Source: Rhodococcus qingshengii (GTDB lineage: Bacteria > Actinomycetota > Actinomycetes > Mycobacteriales > Mycobacteriaceae). From it: 64,000 bases of DNA. How positions within the stretch are numbered: the stretch's first letter is position 1; each line of letters begins with the position of its first letter. The position numbers and the translations under genes were made by a program. A model generated the notes under the pieces. The model worked only from the letters and a program-made list of their open reading frames with translations, searched no databases and was not told the origin of the DNA. The stretch lies in contig NZ_JAJNCL010000003.1 in NCBI RefSeq assembly GCF_021025955.1, positions 620,001-684,000 on the forward strand. Direction: 5' to 3'. Below, piece by piece: positions 35,810 to 43,016 of the stretch.

Positions 35810-35995
35810 GGAGATTCCACCTCACTTCCAGTAGACGCGGCCAGGGATCGGCCGCAACCGGCTAATAGTGAGGTTCTCGACGGAGTGACACGCAGCATGT
35901 TCCCGGTGACCGGAATCATTCACGGAGACAAAGAATGCGTACAACTCAGATGATCGAGCCGAGCGGTTTACGGCGACTGACATCCGAACACGAAA

Positions 35996-36037
35996 AAGCT
36001 CCAACCTCATGTTCGAAGAACATCGAAGTTGGAGCTT
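35996..36037 (-). terminator. Intrinsic terminator of the tRNA cluster
   Basis: A long hairpin with arms aagctccaac-ctcatgttc and gaacatcgaagttggagctt (about 19 bp, with one mismatch and a one-base bulge) around a GAA loop is followed on the minus strand by TTTTTCG. It lies 15 bp downstream of tRNA-Phe and ends the Glu-Asp-Phe tRNA transcript. Confidence 0.85.
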
Positions 36038-36051
36038 ATCGATAAGAATTA

Positions 36052-36128
36052 TGGTGGCCAGGGCCGGGATCGAACCGGCGACCTTCCGCTTTTCAGGCGG
36101 ACGCTCGTACCAACTGAGCTACCTGGCC
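36052..36128 (-). tRNA. tRNA-Phe (GAA)
   Basis: Full cloverleaf: acceptor GGCCAGG pairs with CCTGGCC, a D-arm containing AGCTCAGTTGGTA, and anticodon stem TCCGC/GCGGA with loop CTGAAAA, giving anticodon GAA. The T-arm reads GCCGGTTCGATCCCGGC. The discriminator is A, and the 3' CCA is encoded. It is the last tRNA of the Glu-Asp-Phe cluster. Confidence 0.97.
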
Positions 36129-36160
36129 GGACGGCACCCGAACCGAATGCCTATCGCATT

Positions 36161-36194
36161 GCGTTGTTCTCAATCAAGTGACTGAGAACAACGC
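36161..36194. other. Hairpin between tRNA-Asp and tRNA-Phe
   Basis: A perfect 12-bp stem (gcgttgttctca / tgagaacaacgc) with a 10-nt loop starts 4 bp after the 3' end of tRNA-Asp. It lacks a following U-tract on the minus strand, so it may be a processing or 3'-end trimming signal rather than a terminator. Confidence 0.6.
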
Positions 36195-36198
36195 TTTG

Positions 36199-36272
36199 CG
36201 ACCCTGACGGGACTCGAACCCGCGACCTCCGCCGTGACAGGGCGGCGCGCTAACCAACTGCGCCACAGGGCC
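36199..36272 (-). tRNA. tRNA-Asp (GTC)
   Basis: Cloverleaf with acceptor GGCCCTG/CAGGGTC (one G-U pair), D-arm GCGCAGTTGGTTAGCGC, anticodon stem CCGCC/GGCGG with loop CTGTCAC (anticodon GTC), and T-arm CGCGGGTTCGAGTCCCGT. Discriminator G. CCA is not encoded. Confidence 0.97.
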
Positions 36273-36407
36273 TTGCTTTTTCCTTGCTGTGAAACCGTAC
36301 TACATCTTCGAGCCGCTCCCAAACCACTGTCCTGGCCTGGCATTTGTGCATCTCAAAGCGTGTCGTGCGGGTCAAACCATACTGCATCGTTTCGCTTTCG
36401 CAAAACG

Positions 36408-36480
36408 TACCCCCTACGGGATTCGAACCCGCGCTACCGCCTTGAAAGGGCGGCGTCCTAGGCCGCTAGACGAAGGGGGC
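36408..36480 (-). tRNA. tRNA-Glu (TTC)
   Basis: Cloverleaf with acceptor GCCCCCT/AGGGGGT, anticodon stem CCGCC/GGCGG with loop CTTTCAA (anticodon TTC), and T-arm GCGGGTTCGAATCCCGT. CCA is not encoded. It is the first tRNA of the Glu-Asp-Phe cluster, a gene order also seen in other actinomycetes. Confidence 0.96.
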
Positions 36481-36592
36481 CCGCCGGATCTCTCCGAACT
36501 AGTACCCCAACGGCGTTCCGTTGGGAGCTTGGATAGCTTATGGCACGGCATTCGGAAATCACAAATCGCCTGTTCACGGGCAGAAAAGTGCA

Positions 36593-37246
36593 CTATTCAG
36601 TGTCAGGGAACTCCACTTGGGGCCACCCGTCACGATGGAACGTCTCCAACCACTGCGGCGTAGCCATGGCTTCGAGGACTACTTCGAGAGACTCCTCGAA
36701 CCACTCGCCCAGATCCCCGCTGGAGGCAATCAGGTCTGCCATGTACCGCTGACCCGCAAGGCTCGCCGCCAGTACGCGCGTGAATTTGACCGGGTCGGCA
36801 TCTTCTCGCAGCAATCCGTCGTCCTTGGCACGCACCGCCAACTCGTAGGCGGTCTTACCCCAGACCTGCCCGCCACCCGATTGCACATCCTTGTAGAACT
36901 CGGGCTCGATGATCAGCCGGAATTCCGCCTGCACAATTACCTCGGCACGAAAGACTTCTGCAATGTCGAGCACGAGTCCGTGCAATGCAACGAATGGATC
37001 GAGGTCTGTCCTCTTGGCCCAACGATCAGTGATTTCAGTGAAGGTTTCGATGGCCGAGGTCAGAACTGCTCGTGCCAACTCTTCCTTGGACTGGAAATGA
37101 AAATACATGGCGCCTTTGGTGGCGCGGGAGCCCTCGAGGATCGTGTTCACCGACGCAGCTGCATAGCCGCGCTTGGCGAATTCGACTGCAGCCGCTTCGA
37201 CCAGGGCGGCGCGGGTACGCCGCGCACGCTCTTGTTGACGTGCCAT
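36593..37246 (-). CDS. ScbR/ArpA-like TetR-family gamma-butyrolactone receptor homologue
   Basis: A 217-aa regulator. The N-terminal motif RARRTRAALVEAAAVEFAKR, then GYAAASVNTILEGSRATKGA and MYFHFQSKEELARAVL, is the signature of the autoregulator-receptor branch (ArpA, ScbR), in which the recognition helix is followed by ATKGA-YFHF. The C-terminal domain keeps a large ligand pocket region with the Trp in GGGQVWGKTAYELA. Such receptors sense gamma-butyrolactones or related signals in Streptomyces, and homologues exist in Rhodococcus. No AfsA-type synthase lies nearby, so it may respond to a distant or foreign signal. Confidence 0.85.
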   Translation of the reverse strand: MARQQERARRTRAALVEAAAVEFAKRGYAAASVNTILEGSRATKGAMYFHFQSKEELARAVLTSAIETFTEITDRWAKRTDLDPFVALHGLVLDIAEVFRAEVIVQAEFRLIIEPEFYKDVQSGGGQVWGKTAYELAVRAKDDGLLREDADPVKFTRVLAASLAGQRYMADLIASSGDLGEWFEESLEVVLEAMATPQWLETFHRDGWPQVEFPDTE

Positions 37247-37637
37247 TTACGGTGTTGTGCCTCTCGCAGAGTTGTTACGCAGAATCGCCGTGATCGGCGC
37301 CTGTCGTCCCCCGAAACTTCACAGTATCCCCTCCAACACACCCTACGTAAGGACTAGAGCGATACCCGCCAAAAGTACTAGACGCAATCGGCTGTAAGGG
37401 GGCAACAACCGACTTTATGCCCAAAAGACACCAAGTGGTATGGTTTTGGCCGCTCGGGTGCGCCACAGGGGGTGCGCATCCGAGCTTTTTCGTGCCCGAG
37501 ATTCCGATAATCCGACCTCACAGACGGAACTGCTTCGCCGACCGATGGACGGCAACCCCAAGCTTTTAAACAACTCGTGCAATTGTTTATTCCCACTTTT
37601 CCGTCGAAACCGTACTGGAAGCATCGAAACAACACAG
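37247..37637. other. Intergenic region, 391 bp, with an unexplained plus-strand terminator
   Basis: The region lies between the divergent TetR and MarR genes. No convincing protein-coding frame was seen. The clear structure is an intrinsic terminator at 37452-37490 pointing along the plus strand, although no plus-strand gene precedes it. The 37250-37450 stretch could therefore be a short untranslated RNA, or a leader of the MarR transcript that is attenuated. Confidence 0.45.
37452..37490 (+). terminator. Intrinsic terminator with no upstream gene
   Basis: Stem gctcgggtgcgc / gcgcatccgagc: 12 bp with one G-U wobble and a 10-nt loop, immediately followed by TTTTT. It has the canonical form for termination on the plus strand only; the minus strand has no U-tract on its side. 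See the finding on a possible small RNA or attenuator. Confidence 0.7.
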
Positions 37638-37650
37638 TTAGACTGTCTAA
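37638..37650. promoter_or_regulatory. MarR operator abutting the start codon
   Basis: Perfect inverted repeat TTAGAC-T-GTCTAA ends exactly at the base before the ATG of marR (37651). There is no Shine-Dalgarno, so the transcript is either leaderless or starts within the palindrome. Binding of MarR here would block its own gene and the cotranscribed MFS gene. Confidence 0.65.
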
Positions 37651-38148
37651 ATGAACGTAGTTGGGGGTCGCAGCAAGGCTCGAGACGAGATCGACGTACT
37701 TTGGGACGATCTGGGTGCCTTCGTCCGGCGCCTGCGCACCAAACGCAACGACCACAAGCTCACGCCGAGCCAGATCCAGGCCCTCGGCCACCTCGATCGA
37801 CAAGGTCCGTTGACCGCCAAAGAGTTGGCAAAATTCGAGCGCGTCACGCCGCAATCAATCGCAAAAACCGTGGCCGCGCTCGAAGAACAGGGCATGGTGA
37901 CGCGAAGGGCGGATCCATCGGACGGCCGCGCGGCCTTGGTCACGATGACCGAACTCGGCACCTCGGCCCTTCACGAAGACCGAACGAAACGCACAGAGTG
38001 GCTGGCCGAGGTCATCGACGCCGAGTGCACCGAGGCCGAGCGCGATCTGCTGCTGATCGCCGGCCGCATCCTGCGCAGACTAGGCCAGGGCGCTTCCCCG
38101 GTATCAGCATCGACACCGACTTCAGAGGAGTCACTGATGAACCCGTGA
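37651..38148 (+). CDS. MarR-family transcriptional regulator
   Basis: A 165-aa winged-helix dimer. The recognition region reads LTAKELAKFERVTPQSIAKT followed by VAALEEQGMVTRRADPSDGR, with the conserved DPSDGRA beta-hairpin wing at about residues 88-94. The C-terminal part has a charged dimerisation helix and then a Ser/Thr-rich tail. The last codons overlap the GTG start of the MFS gene (GTGA), so regulator and pump are translationally coupled. The palindrome at the start codon supports autoregulation. Confidence 0.88.
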   Translation: MNVVGGRSKARDEIDVLWDDLGAFVRRLRTKRNDHKLTPSQIQALGHLDRQGPLTAKELAKFERVTPQSIAKTVAALEEQGMVTRRADPSDGRAALVTMTELGTSALHEDRTKRTEWLAEVIDAECTEAERDLLLIAGRILRRLGQGASPVSASTPTSEESLMNP

Positions 38149-39536
38149 CCGCAGTCGTCGAAACGCCGACGCCCCAAACCTCCGTTCCACTGAAGCTGAG
38201 CCTTGCTCTCGGTTCGGGGACCGTTCTTCAGGCACTGAACTCGTCGATGATTGCGGTGGCAATCGTCCCGATCGCCACATACTTCGGTTCGAGTTCCGGT
38301 ACGGCCTGGGTAATCTCGGCCCTCTACATCGCGACCGCGGTCACGGCCCCTGCGGCCGGGCGACTCGGATCGATCCTCGGCGCCAAACGCGTCTACCTCG
38401 CCGGGTTGGGACTGATCGCTGCCGGATCGATCCTCGGCTCGCTCGCTCCGTCGCTGGGTTGGCTGATCGCCGCACGAATCCTGCTCGGAATCGGCACGGC
38501 GACACAGTATCCGAACGCAATGACCGCCATCCGCGAATACGCGGACCTCCACCGGACTGAAACCCGTTCAGCTATAGCAACACTCACCATTTGCGCTCAA
38601 TCGGTCGTCGCGCTGGGGCCCACTCTCGGCGGGTTGCTGGTCGGCACACTCGGGTGGCAGTCGATCATGTGGGTGAACCTCCCACTTGTCGTCGTCACTG
38701 CGATATGGGTCCTCTTCGCCGCTCCGGGCGACTCCGCCCTACCCGACCGGGCCGGTGCCGCTGCGTTGTTCAAGTCTCTCGACCCACTCGGCATCGCCCT
38801 GTTTCTGGCACTGACGACGTCGACGATGCTCTTTCTCCTATCTCTCGCCGAGCAGACGAAGTGGTACCTCGTCCCATCGACGGCCCTCTTCGCGTTCCTG
38901 TTCGTCTGGTGGGAACGTCGAACCGCCTCGGCGTTCATCGACGTCCGTGCCGTCGCGCGAAACCGCGCACTGAGCATGACTCTCGGTCGGACCCTGCTGA
39001 CCTACACAGCGTTCTACTGCATCTTCTTCGGACTCCCCCAGTGGTTACAGGTAGCCCGCGGAATGTCACCGATCAGCGCCGGGCTCTTCATGCTCCCCGT
39101 CGCAGCGGTCGGGATCTTCGCGACGATGTCTGCGTCCAGGGTGTACGGGAAATTCGGCCCACGGATCACCCTGCTGATCGGCACCGCCGCCTTGGCGGTT
39201 GGCGGGGTTCTGATCGCCTATGTCGAATCGACCTCGACTCCCCTCGTGGCACTCCTGTTGATTGCGGCGATCCTGGGCATTCCCAACGGCTTCAACAACA
39301 TGGGAAACCAGAACCTGATCAACTCGGTGACCACCTCCGCCGACGTCGGGACCGCGATCGGCCTGTACCGAACAATCCAGTACATCGGCGCCAACCTTGC
39401 TGCCGTCGTCATCGAGTTGACCATGCGCGGAACCATCGACGACGCGGGCCTGCATCGCACTGGCGGGACCATCGCCGTCATCGGAATTGCCCTTCTGGTG
39501 GGGGTGGTGTTTTCACGGACTCTGCGGTCCCGTTAG
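38145..39536 (+). CDS. MFS multidrug exporter (DHA2-type)
   Basis: A 463-aa inner-membrane proton-driven exporter with about 12-14 transmembrane segments. Motif A-like GRLGSILGAKRVYLAGL follows the second helix, and the motif-C-like region around VVALGPTLGGLLVGTLGWQSIMWVNLP is typical of antiporters. It starts at GTG 38145, overlapping the marR stop by 4 bp. The frame is open far upstream through marR, but that part is a shadow of marR. The pair forms a classical MarR-controlled, probably drug-inducible efflux operon. Confidence 0.88.
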   Translation: MTAVVETPTPQTSVPLKLSLALGSGTVLQALNSSMIAVAIVPIATYFGSSSGTAWVISALYIATAVTAPAAGRLGSILGAKRVYLAGLGLIAAGSILGSLAPSLGWLIAARILLGIGTATQYPNAMTAIREYADLHRTETRSAIATLTICAQSVVALGPTLGGLLVGTLGWQSIMWVNLPLVVVTAIWVLFAAPGDSALPDRAGAAALFKSLDPLGIALFLALTTSTMLFLLSLAEQTKWYLVPSTALFAFLFVWWERRTASAFIDVRAVARNRALSMTLGRTLLTYTAFYCIFFGLPQWLQVARGMSPISAGLFMLPVAAVGIFATMSASRVYGKFGPRITLLIGTAALAVGGVLIAYVESTSTPLVALLLIAAILGIPNGFNNMGNQNLINSVTTSADVGTAIGLYRTIQYIGANLAAVVIELTMRGTIDDAGLHRTGGTIAVIGIALLVGVVFSRTLRSR

Positions 39537-39548
39537 ACTCTGCGCCGC

Positions 39549-39621
39549 GCCCCTATAGCTCAGTTGGTAGAGCTACGGACTTTTAATCCGCAGGTCGTAG
39601 GTTCGAGTCCTACTGGGGGCA
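39549..39621 (+). tRNA. tRNA-Lys (TTT)
   Basis: Cloverleaf with acceptor GCCCCTA/TGGGGGC (one G-U pair), D-arm AGCTCAGTTGGTAGAGCT, anticodon stem CGGAC/ATCCG-type with loop CTTTTAA (anticodon TTT), and T-arm CGTAGGTTCGAGTCCTACT. Discriminator A; CCA is not encoded. It lies 12 bp after the MFS stop. Confidence 0.97.
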
Positions 39622-39630
39622 CAAATGCAG

Positions 39631-39659
39631 ACCCGGCGCCTCATTCGGAGGCGCCGGGT
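39631..39659. terminator. Intrinsic terminator after tRNA-Lys
   Basis: Perfect 12-bp stem acccggcgcctc / gaggcgccgggt with a 5-nt loop, followed by CTTGTGC. It ends the tRNA-Lys transcript and could also act on the convergent hydrolase gene. Confidence 0.8.
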
Positions 39660-39708
39660 CTTGTGCATTCATGCCACATCAATTCGTGCCACATGAATAC
39701 TGAACAGG

Positions 39709-40560
39709 TCATCGAAGCAGGAACTCGCGGGTCACGCGCTCGAATGCCTCCTTGGCTTCGATCATCACCCAGTGACCGCAGTTCGGGAATACATGCAGTT
39801 CGGCGTTCGGAATCAGTCGCATCGGAATCATCGGCATGTCCGGTGGACATTGCCGATCATCGAGCCCCCACGTCAGCAAGGTCGGGCATTGCACCTTGTG
39901 CATCATCGACCAGTAGGGCGGTGTATCCGAGTTGGCCATCATCTGCTGCTGAGCGGCAAAGGCTTTGGATCCGTACATCGCCGACAATGCCTGGTGCGAA
40001 GCCGGGTCGTTGGCCGTTTCCCACCGCTCCTCGATCCGCTCCTCGGTGATCACGGATTTGTCGTAAACCATGCACTCGAGCCAGCGAACCAACTTCTCGC
40101 GACTGGGACCGTCGGCGAAGTCCTGCAGGAGCCGCGTGCCTTCACTCGGGTTCTGACTGAAGATGTTCGGACCGATGCCACCGATGGTGACCAACTTGCG
40201 GACGCGATCGGGAAACCTCATTGCGATGTTGACGCCGACTACCCCACCCATCGAATTGCCGATCATCGCAGCTGATTCGATTCCCAGCGCGTCCATAAAT
40301 CGGATCACCGACGACGCTGCCGTGAGCACCGGGTGGCCGTCGACTGGATCACTCACGCCGAAACCCGGGAACTCGAGGATGTAGCAGTGGAAATGCTTCG
40401 CGAATACCTCGAGGTTCCCCCGATAGTTCCGCCAACCACTCACACCGATCCCTGAGCCGTGCAACAGGATCAACGGCGGACCATCGCCCGCCTCGTGATA
40501 GCGCAAAGTCCCCTTGTCGGTAGCGACTTCGCGTTTGGTCCCCTCATAAGTCACGTCCAT
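39709..40560 (-). CDS. Alpha/beta hydrolase of the meta-cleavage C-C hydrolase type
   Basis: A 283-aa soluble enzyme resembling BphD/HsaD-like hydrolases. The oxyanion motif LLHGSGIGVSGWRNY starts near residue 33, the nucleophile elbow GNSMGG is at 101-106 (Ser103), the acid lies in TWGLDDRQCP, and the catalytic His in CGHWVMIEA. The helical cap between 140 and 200 contains the C-C hydrolase-type Trp/Asn spacing. The family cleaves ring-fission products of aromatics or steroids. No dioxygenase or hydratase is adjacent, so the pathway is unknown. ATG 40560 is preferred over the GTG at 40563. Confidence 0.82.
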   Translation of the reverse strand: MDVTYEGTKREVATDKGTLRYHEAGDGPPLILLHGSGIGVSGWRNYRGNLEVFAKHFHCYILEFPGFGVSDPVDGHPVLTAASSVIRFMDALGIESAAMIGNSMGGVVGVNIAMRFPDRVRKLVTIGGIGPNIFSQNPSEGTRLLQDFADGPSREKLVRWLECMVYDKSVITEERIEERWETANDPASHQALSAMYGSKAFAAQQQMMANSDTPPYWSMMHKVQCPTLLTWGLDDRQCPPDMPMIPMRLIPNAELHVFPNCGHWVMIEAKEAFERVTREFLLR

Positions 40561-40622
40561 CACGCAAGATTAGAACGTGTTACAGATTTGCGACGGTTGA
40601 TTGCGAAACTTCGCAATCACTG

Positions 40623-40877
40623 TCAGAAGCATCCCCCGCTACCTCGACGCCCACTGCGATTCGTGGACTTCTGCTCGCTCGTTTTCGGCTTTCCCTGCCC
40701 GGCCTTCACGCATCGGTTGGGGCGCCGCACCTGCTCGAAATGCCCAGCGCTCACGACATTGCCGGCCACGCTCACCCTGACCGGCGTGTCCGCGCGGGCG
40801 GTTCCGACTTGCGCCGACCCCAACGTCAGGGCGAATGCAGCCACAACGACCAGCGCCGTCATCTTCGAAATCTTCAT
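40623..40877 (-). CDS. Small secreted basic protein (hypothetical)
   Basis: Frame of 84 aa starting MKISKMTALVVVAAFALTLG: a short basic N-region, hydrophobic core and AxA-type cleavage site (TARA-DT). The predicted mature part is about 55 residues, rich in Arg/Lys/Gly/Ser, with two cysteines (PNRCVKAG and the C-terminal GGCF). A GTG 12 bases upstream is an alternative start. I recognise no family. It could be a cell-surface or antimicrobial-like peptide, but evidence for expression is limited to its signal-peptide design. Confidence 0.45.
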   Translation of the reverse strand: MKISKMTALVVVAAFALTLGSAQVGTARADTPVRVSVAGNVVSAGHFEQVRRPNRCVKAGQGKPKTSEQKSTNRSGRRGSGGCF

Positions 40878-41237
40878 GCGTGCTGCCACTTAGACACAGT
40901 CCACTCCCGATGCTGAACAGGTGCGCGCGCCGAAGGAACACGCTGGGTGTCGACGATATTCAGTCCGGGTGGCCGGCCGCGATCCTTTTGCTCACCAGCA
41001 TCTGAACAGTCGACAACAAAAGTTTTGGCGGCACGTCAACATCCCGGGGGCGTCAACGAGCCGACGCCCAACGTACGCACCGTTACTGAGAAATCCGTAA
41101 ATCCAGGCAACCGCCTCACTCGAGGGTCGAGCTGCACCCCTACCCGGTCCCGAGAGAACGGCGCGTTTCCTCCACAGTCCGAAGCATCCGGTGTGCGGAA
41201 ACTCTTAACCCACCAAGCCGCGGAAACCGAGGAATGA
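40878..41237. other. Gene-poor stretch of 360 bp
   Basis: No convincing protein-coding frame. Small structures seen are an 11-bp palindrome CAAAA-G-TTTTG at 41017-41027, which could be an operator, and a 7-bp hairpin GGGCGTC/GACGCCC at 41048-41069. Neither has an obvious partner. The region probably holds the promoter of the secreted protein gene and perhaps that of the two small frames at 41238. Confidence 0.35.
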
Positions 41238-41339
41238 ATGACACACACGAACGTCACCGGACGGGAAGGGCCGCCACCTGCCCTCTTCGTCATCATGACC
41301 GTCACCGCATTGACGATCGTGGTCCGCGTGTTTCGATGA
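41238..41339 (+). CDS. Possible 33-aa single-span membrane peptide
   Basis: Short frame beginning MTHTNVTGREGPPPA followed by a hydrophobic run (about residues 15-31) and a terminal Arg. It has a weak GAGG ribosome-binding site 7 nt upstream. Its stop codon overlaps the start of the next small frame as ATGA. The length is within chance, so this is only a candidate. No family recognised. Confidence 0.3.
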   Translation: MTHTNVTGREGPPPALFVIMTVTALTIVVRVFR

Positions 41340-41476
41340 CGGTTCCACAAGAGCGCCAGTTCCTCCGAGAGGTCCTTGCCCCGGAGGTCGAGCGAGGCGT
41401 CATGACTGGTGATTCGCGGACGCCGCGGGTCTCGCCGATACGCGGAACAGAAAGCGACCGAATCGAATTCGCGTGA
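41336..41476 (+). CDS. Possible 46-aa peptide, coupled to the preceding frame
   Basis: A charged frame starting MTVPQERQFLREVLAPEVER, with an amphipathic N-terminal helix. Its ATG overlaps the previous stop (ATGA). It lies just downstream, on the opposite strand, of the broken CPBP protease gene. No family recognised, and it could equally be non-coding. Confidence 0.25.
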   Translation: MTVPQERQFLREVLAPEVERGVMTGDSRTPRVSPIRGTESDRIEFA

Positions 41477-41512
41477 TCCGAGACAAACGAATCCGAAGCT
41501 GCGTTTCTCGCC

Positions 41513-42263
41513 TCAGAGAGCGAGGAACGCGGCGTTTGCCACCAACGCCGGTGTGAACCGCGTCCAGTCGTTGATGATGTGCGCACCCGAGGAGACCCAC
41601 AGGTTCTTCGTGCGAAGTTCCAGTCATATGTCGGAAGATGCGCAGCGGCAAACCACAGGGAACTGATCAGCCAAGCCAGAAGAATCGCGTTCTTACGTGA
41701 GAGCTTTGCCTTGGCGAACAGGAAGTACATCAGGGCGAGAAACGGGATGATCGTGAAGACTTCCTCGCCGACGAGTTGGAACAGTGTCCCCACGTAGAAG
41801 GCAACGGTGCCCAACGCACCCACTTCGCCGACATCCTCGATTACGTCGTTCGCCGATACCCCGAAGACCGACTTGACGATGAGGACCAGTACAACCGTCA
41901 GGGTGAGGTTGAGAACGGCAAACCGATCATCACCAACACATCGTGACCACTGACCTTACGAAACAGTGCACGCCAGTGATCTTTTGTCACCATGGCCAGC
42001 GCAACCAGCGGAATCGTCACGAACAGGATCCGGGGAATCAACCCCACGAAGTTGTTGGGCTGCGGGATGAGTACCAACGCAGCGAACCCGACTATGACGG
42101 AAGCCCACAGGATGATCCACTGCTTCACGGAAAGCGCAGCGGGAACATCGTTGTAGAACGGGAAATCTGCGTCGTCACGACGCTCTACCAAGTGACCGAA
42201 ACGATCACCAGGGGTATCGCTTCCACCCGCAGGCAGCTCGTGCGTTCCGGAACGACCACTCAT
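41513..42263 (-). pseudogene. Broken CPBP-family intramembrane metalloprotease
   Basis: The 5' part (from ATG 42263) encodes a polar N-terminus and hydrophobic segments, then shifts frame at GHDVLVMIG. There a run reads TTT where the other frame needs TTTT to continue as FAVLNLTLTVVLVLIV. The next frame carries the CPBP glutamate motif VGEEVFTIIPF and the histidine motif SLWFAAAHLPTYDW. After this a segment of roughly 20 codons is missing, and reading resumes in a third frame with RTKNLWVSSGAHIINDW, ending FLAL-stop at 41513. Two independent lesions make it a pseudogene. CPBP proteins are membrane-embedded, CaaX-protease-like enzymes. Confidence 0.75.
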
Positions 42264-42350
42264 CGAAGTGCCCCTTTTAGGTAGTTTGGTGCGTTGACAA
42301 TCTCACCTCCCACCCGTCGGCACAGCATTGAACACGGCCGGAAATCCATG

Positions 42351-42896
42351 TCACTGCATGGCGATCAACCGCTGAACCGCCCCGACCGCAGCCTCGCGAC
42401 GCTGAGCGACGGTACGGGACGACTTGAGCGCGAGCATCCGCGCGATGTCGGTAATCAACAGAATCAACTCCGTGGGATTCCACTCGGGGTCGATGTGTCC
42501 CTCGAGTTGGCCTTTGCGAATCTCGGCTACTTTCGGCCGGAACGTCTTGCTTCGTATGTCGTCCTCGCTCATGACGTCCGGTGCTTCGAGATCCGCCCAC
42601 TGCTGCAATCGAGCGTTCTCGGGATGCGCTACGTAATTGTCGAAAAGTCGACCTGCATAGCCCGGCAGATCGTCACCTCGTAGCGCTGTCTCCGCTGTGG
42701 TTTCGGACGTCCATTGCTCAGTGACGGCAGAAAACAACTCTTCCTTGCTCGCGAAGTACGCATATAGACGATCCTTGCTGGCACGCGCTTGCGCGGCGAT
42801 CCGATTGATCCGCGCGCCGGCCAGGCCGTACGTCGCAAATTCGTCCTTTGCGGCCGCCAGAATGCGGTCTCTCGTGGCTTCCCCTGCTGAGCGCAT
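42351..42896 (-). CDS. TetR-family transcriptional regulator
   Basis: A 181-aa repressor-type protein. The helix-turn-helix region reads FATYGLAGARINRIAAQARA followed by SKDRLYAYFASKEELFSAV (about residues 20-58). The ligand domain is unremarkable and of usual length. It is divergent from the DUF4334/alcohol dehydrogenase operon. Two identical-format operators lie in the shared 120-bp promoter region, so it almost certainly controls that operon and itself. ATG 42896 is preferred over the GTG two codons upstream. Confidence 0.85.
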   Translation of the reverse strand: MRSAGEATRDRILAAAKDEFATYGLAGARINRIAAQARASKDRLYAYFASKEELFSAVTEQWTSETTAETALRGDDLPGYAGRLFDNYVAHPENARLQQWADLEAPDVMSEDDIRSKTFRPKVAEIRKGQLEGHIDPEWNPTELILLITDIARMLALKSSRTVAQRREAAVGAVQRLIAMQ

Positions 42897-42926
42897 GTTC
42901 ACAGCCTAGAACGAATCGACCGTTGC

Positions 42927-42942
42927 CGAACCATCCGGTTCG
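42927..42942. promoter_or_regulatory. TetR operator copy 1, CGAAC-N6-GTTCG
   Basis: Inverted repeat CGAAC-catccg-GTTCG, extended by GC pairs on each side (GCCGAACC-ATCC-GGTTCGGC, 42925-42944). It lies 31 bp upstream of the TetR start. The same half-sites and spacing recur 35 bp away. Confidence 0.6.
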
Positions 42943-42961
42943 GCGTAGCGTGCAGAGTTGA

Positions 42962-42977
42962 CGAACAATTTGGTTCG
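42962..42977. promoter_or_regulatory. TetR operator copy 2, CGAAC-N6-GTTCG
   Basis: CGAAC-aatttg-GTTCG lies 40 bp upstream of the DUF4334 start codon. The right half-site runs directly into another CGAAC (GTTCGCGAAC, 42973-42982), adding a third potential half-site. It matches copy 1 exactly in half-site sequence and spacing. Confidence 0.6.
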
Positions 42978-43016
42978 CGAACTTCGGCCAACTCACCCGC
43001 CGCCGCAAGGAGAGAC

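Noticed and set aside
37440-38144. Upstream extension of the MFS frame through the marR gene
   Set aside because: The extension is an out-of-frame reading of marR with arginine-rich sequence. The GTG at 38145 overlapping the marR stop is the sensible start.
40878-41237. Possible riboswitch (cobalamin or c-di-AMP type) in the gene-poor stretch
   Set aside because: No recognisable conserved core such as a cobalamin box or ydaO elements was found, and no suitable downstream gene exists.
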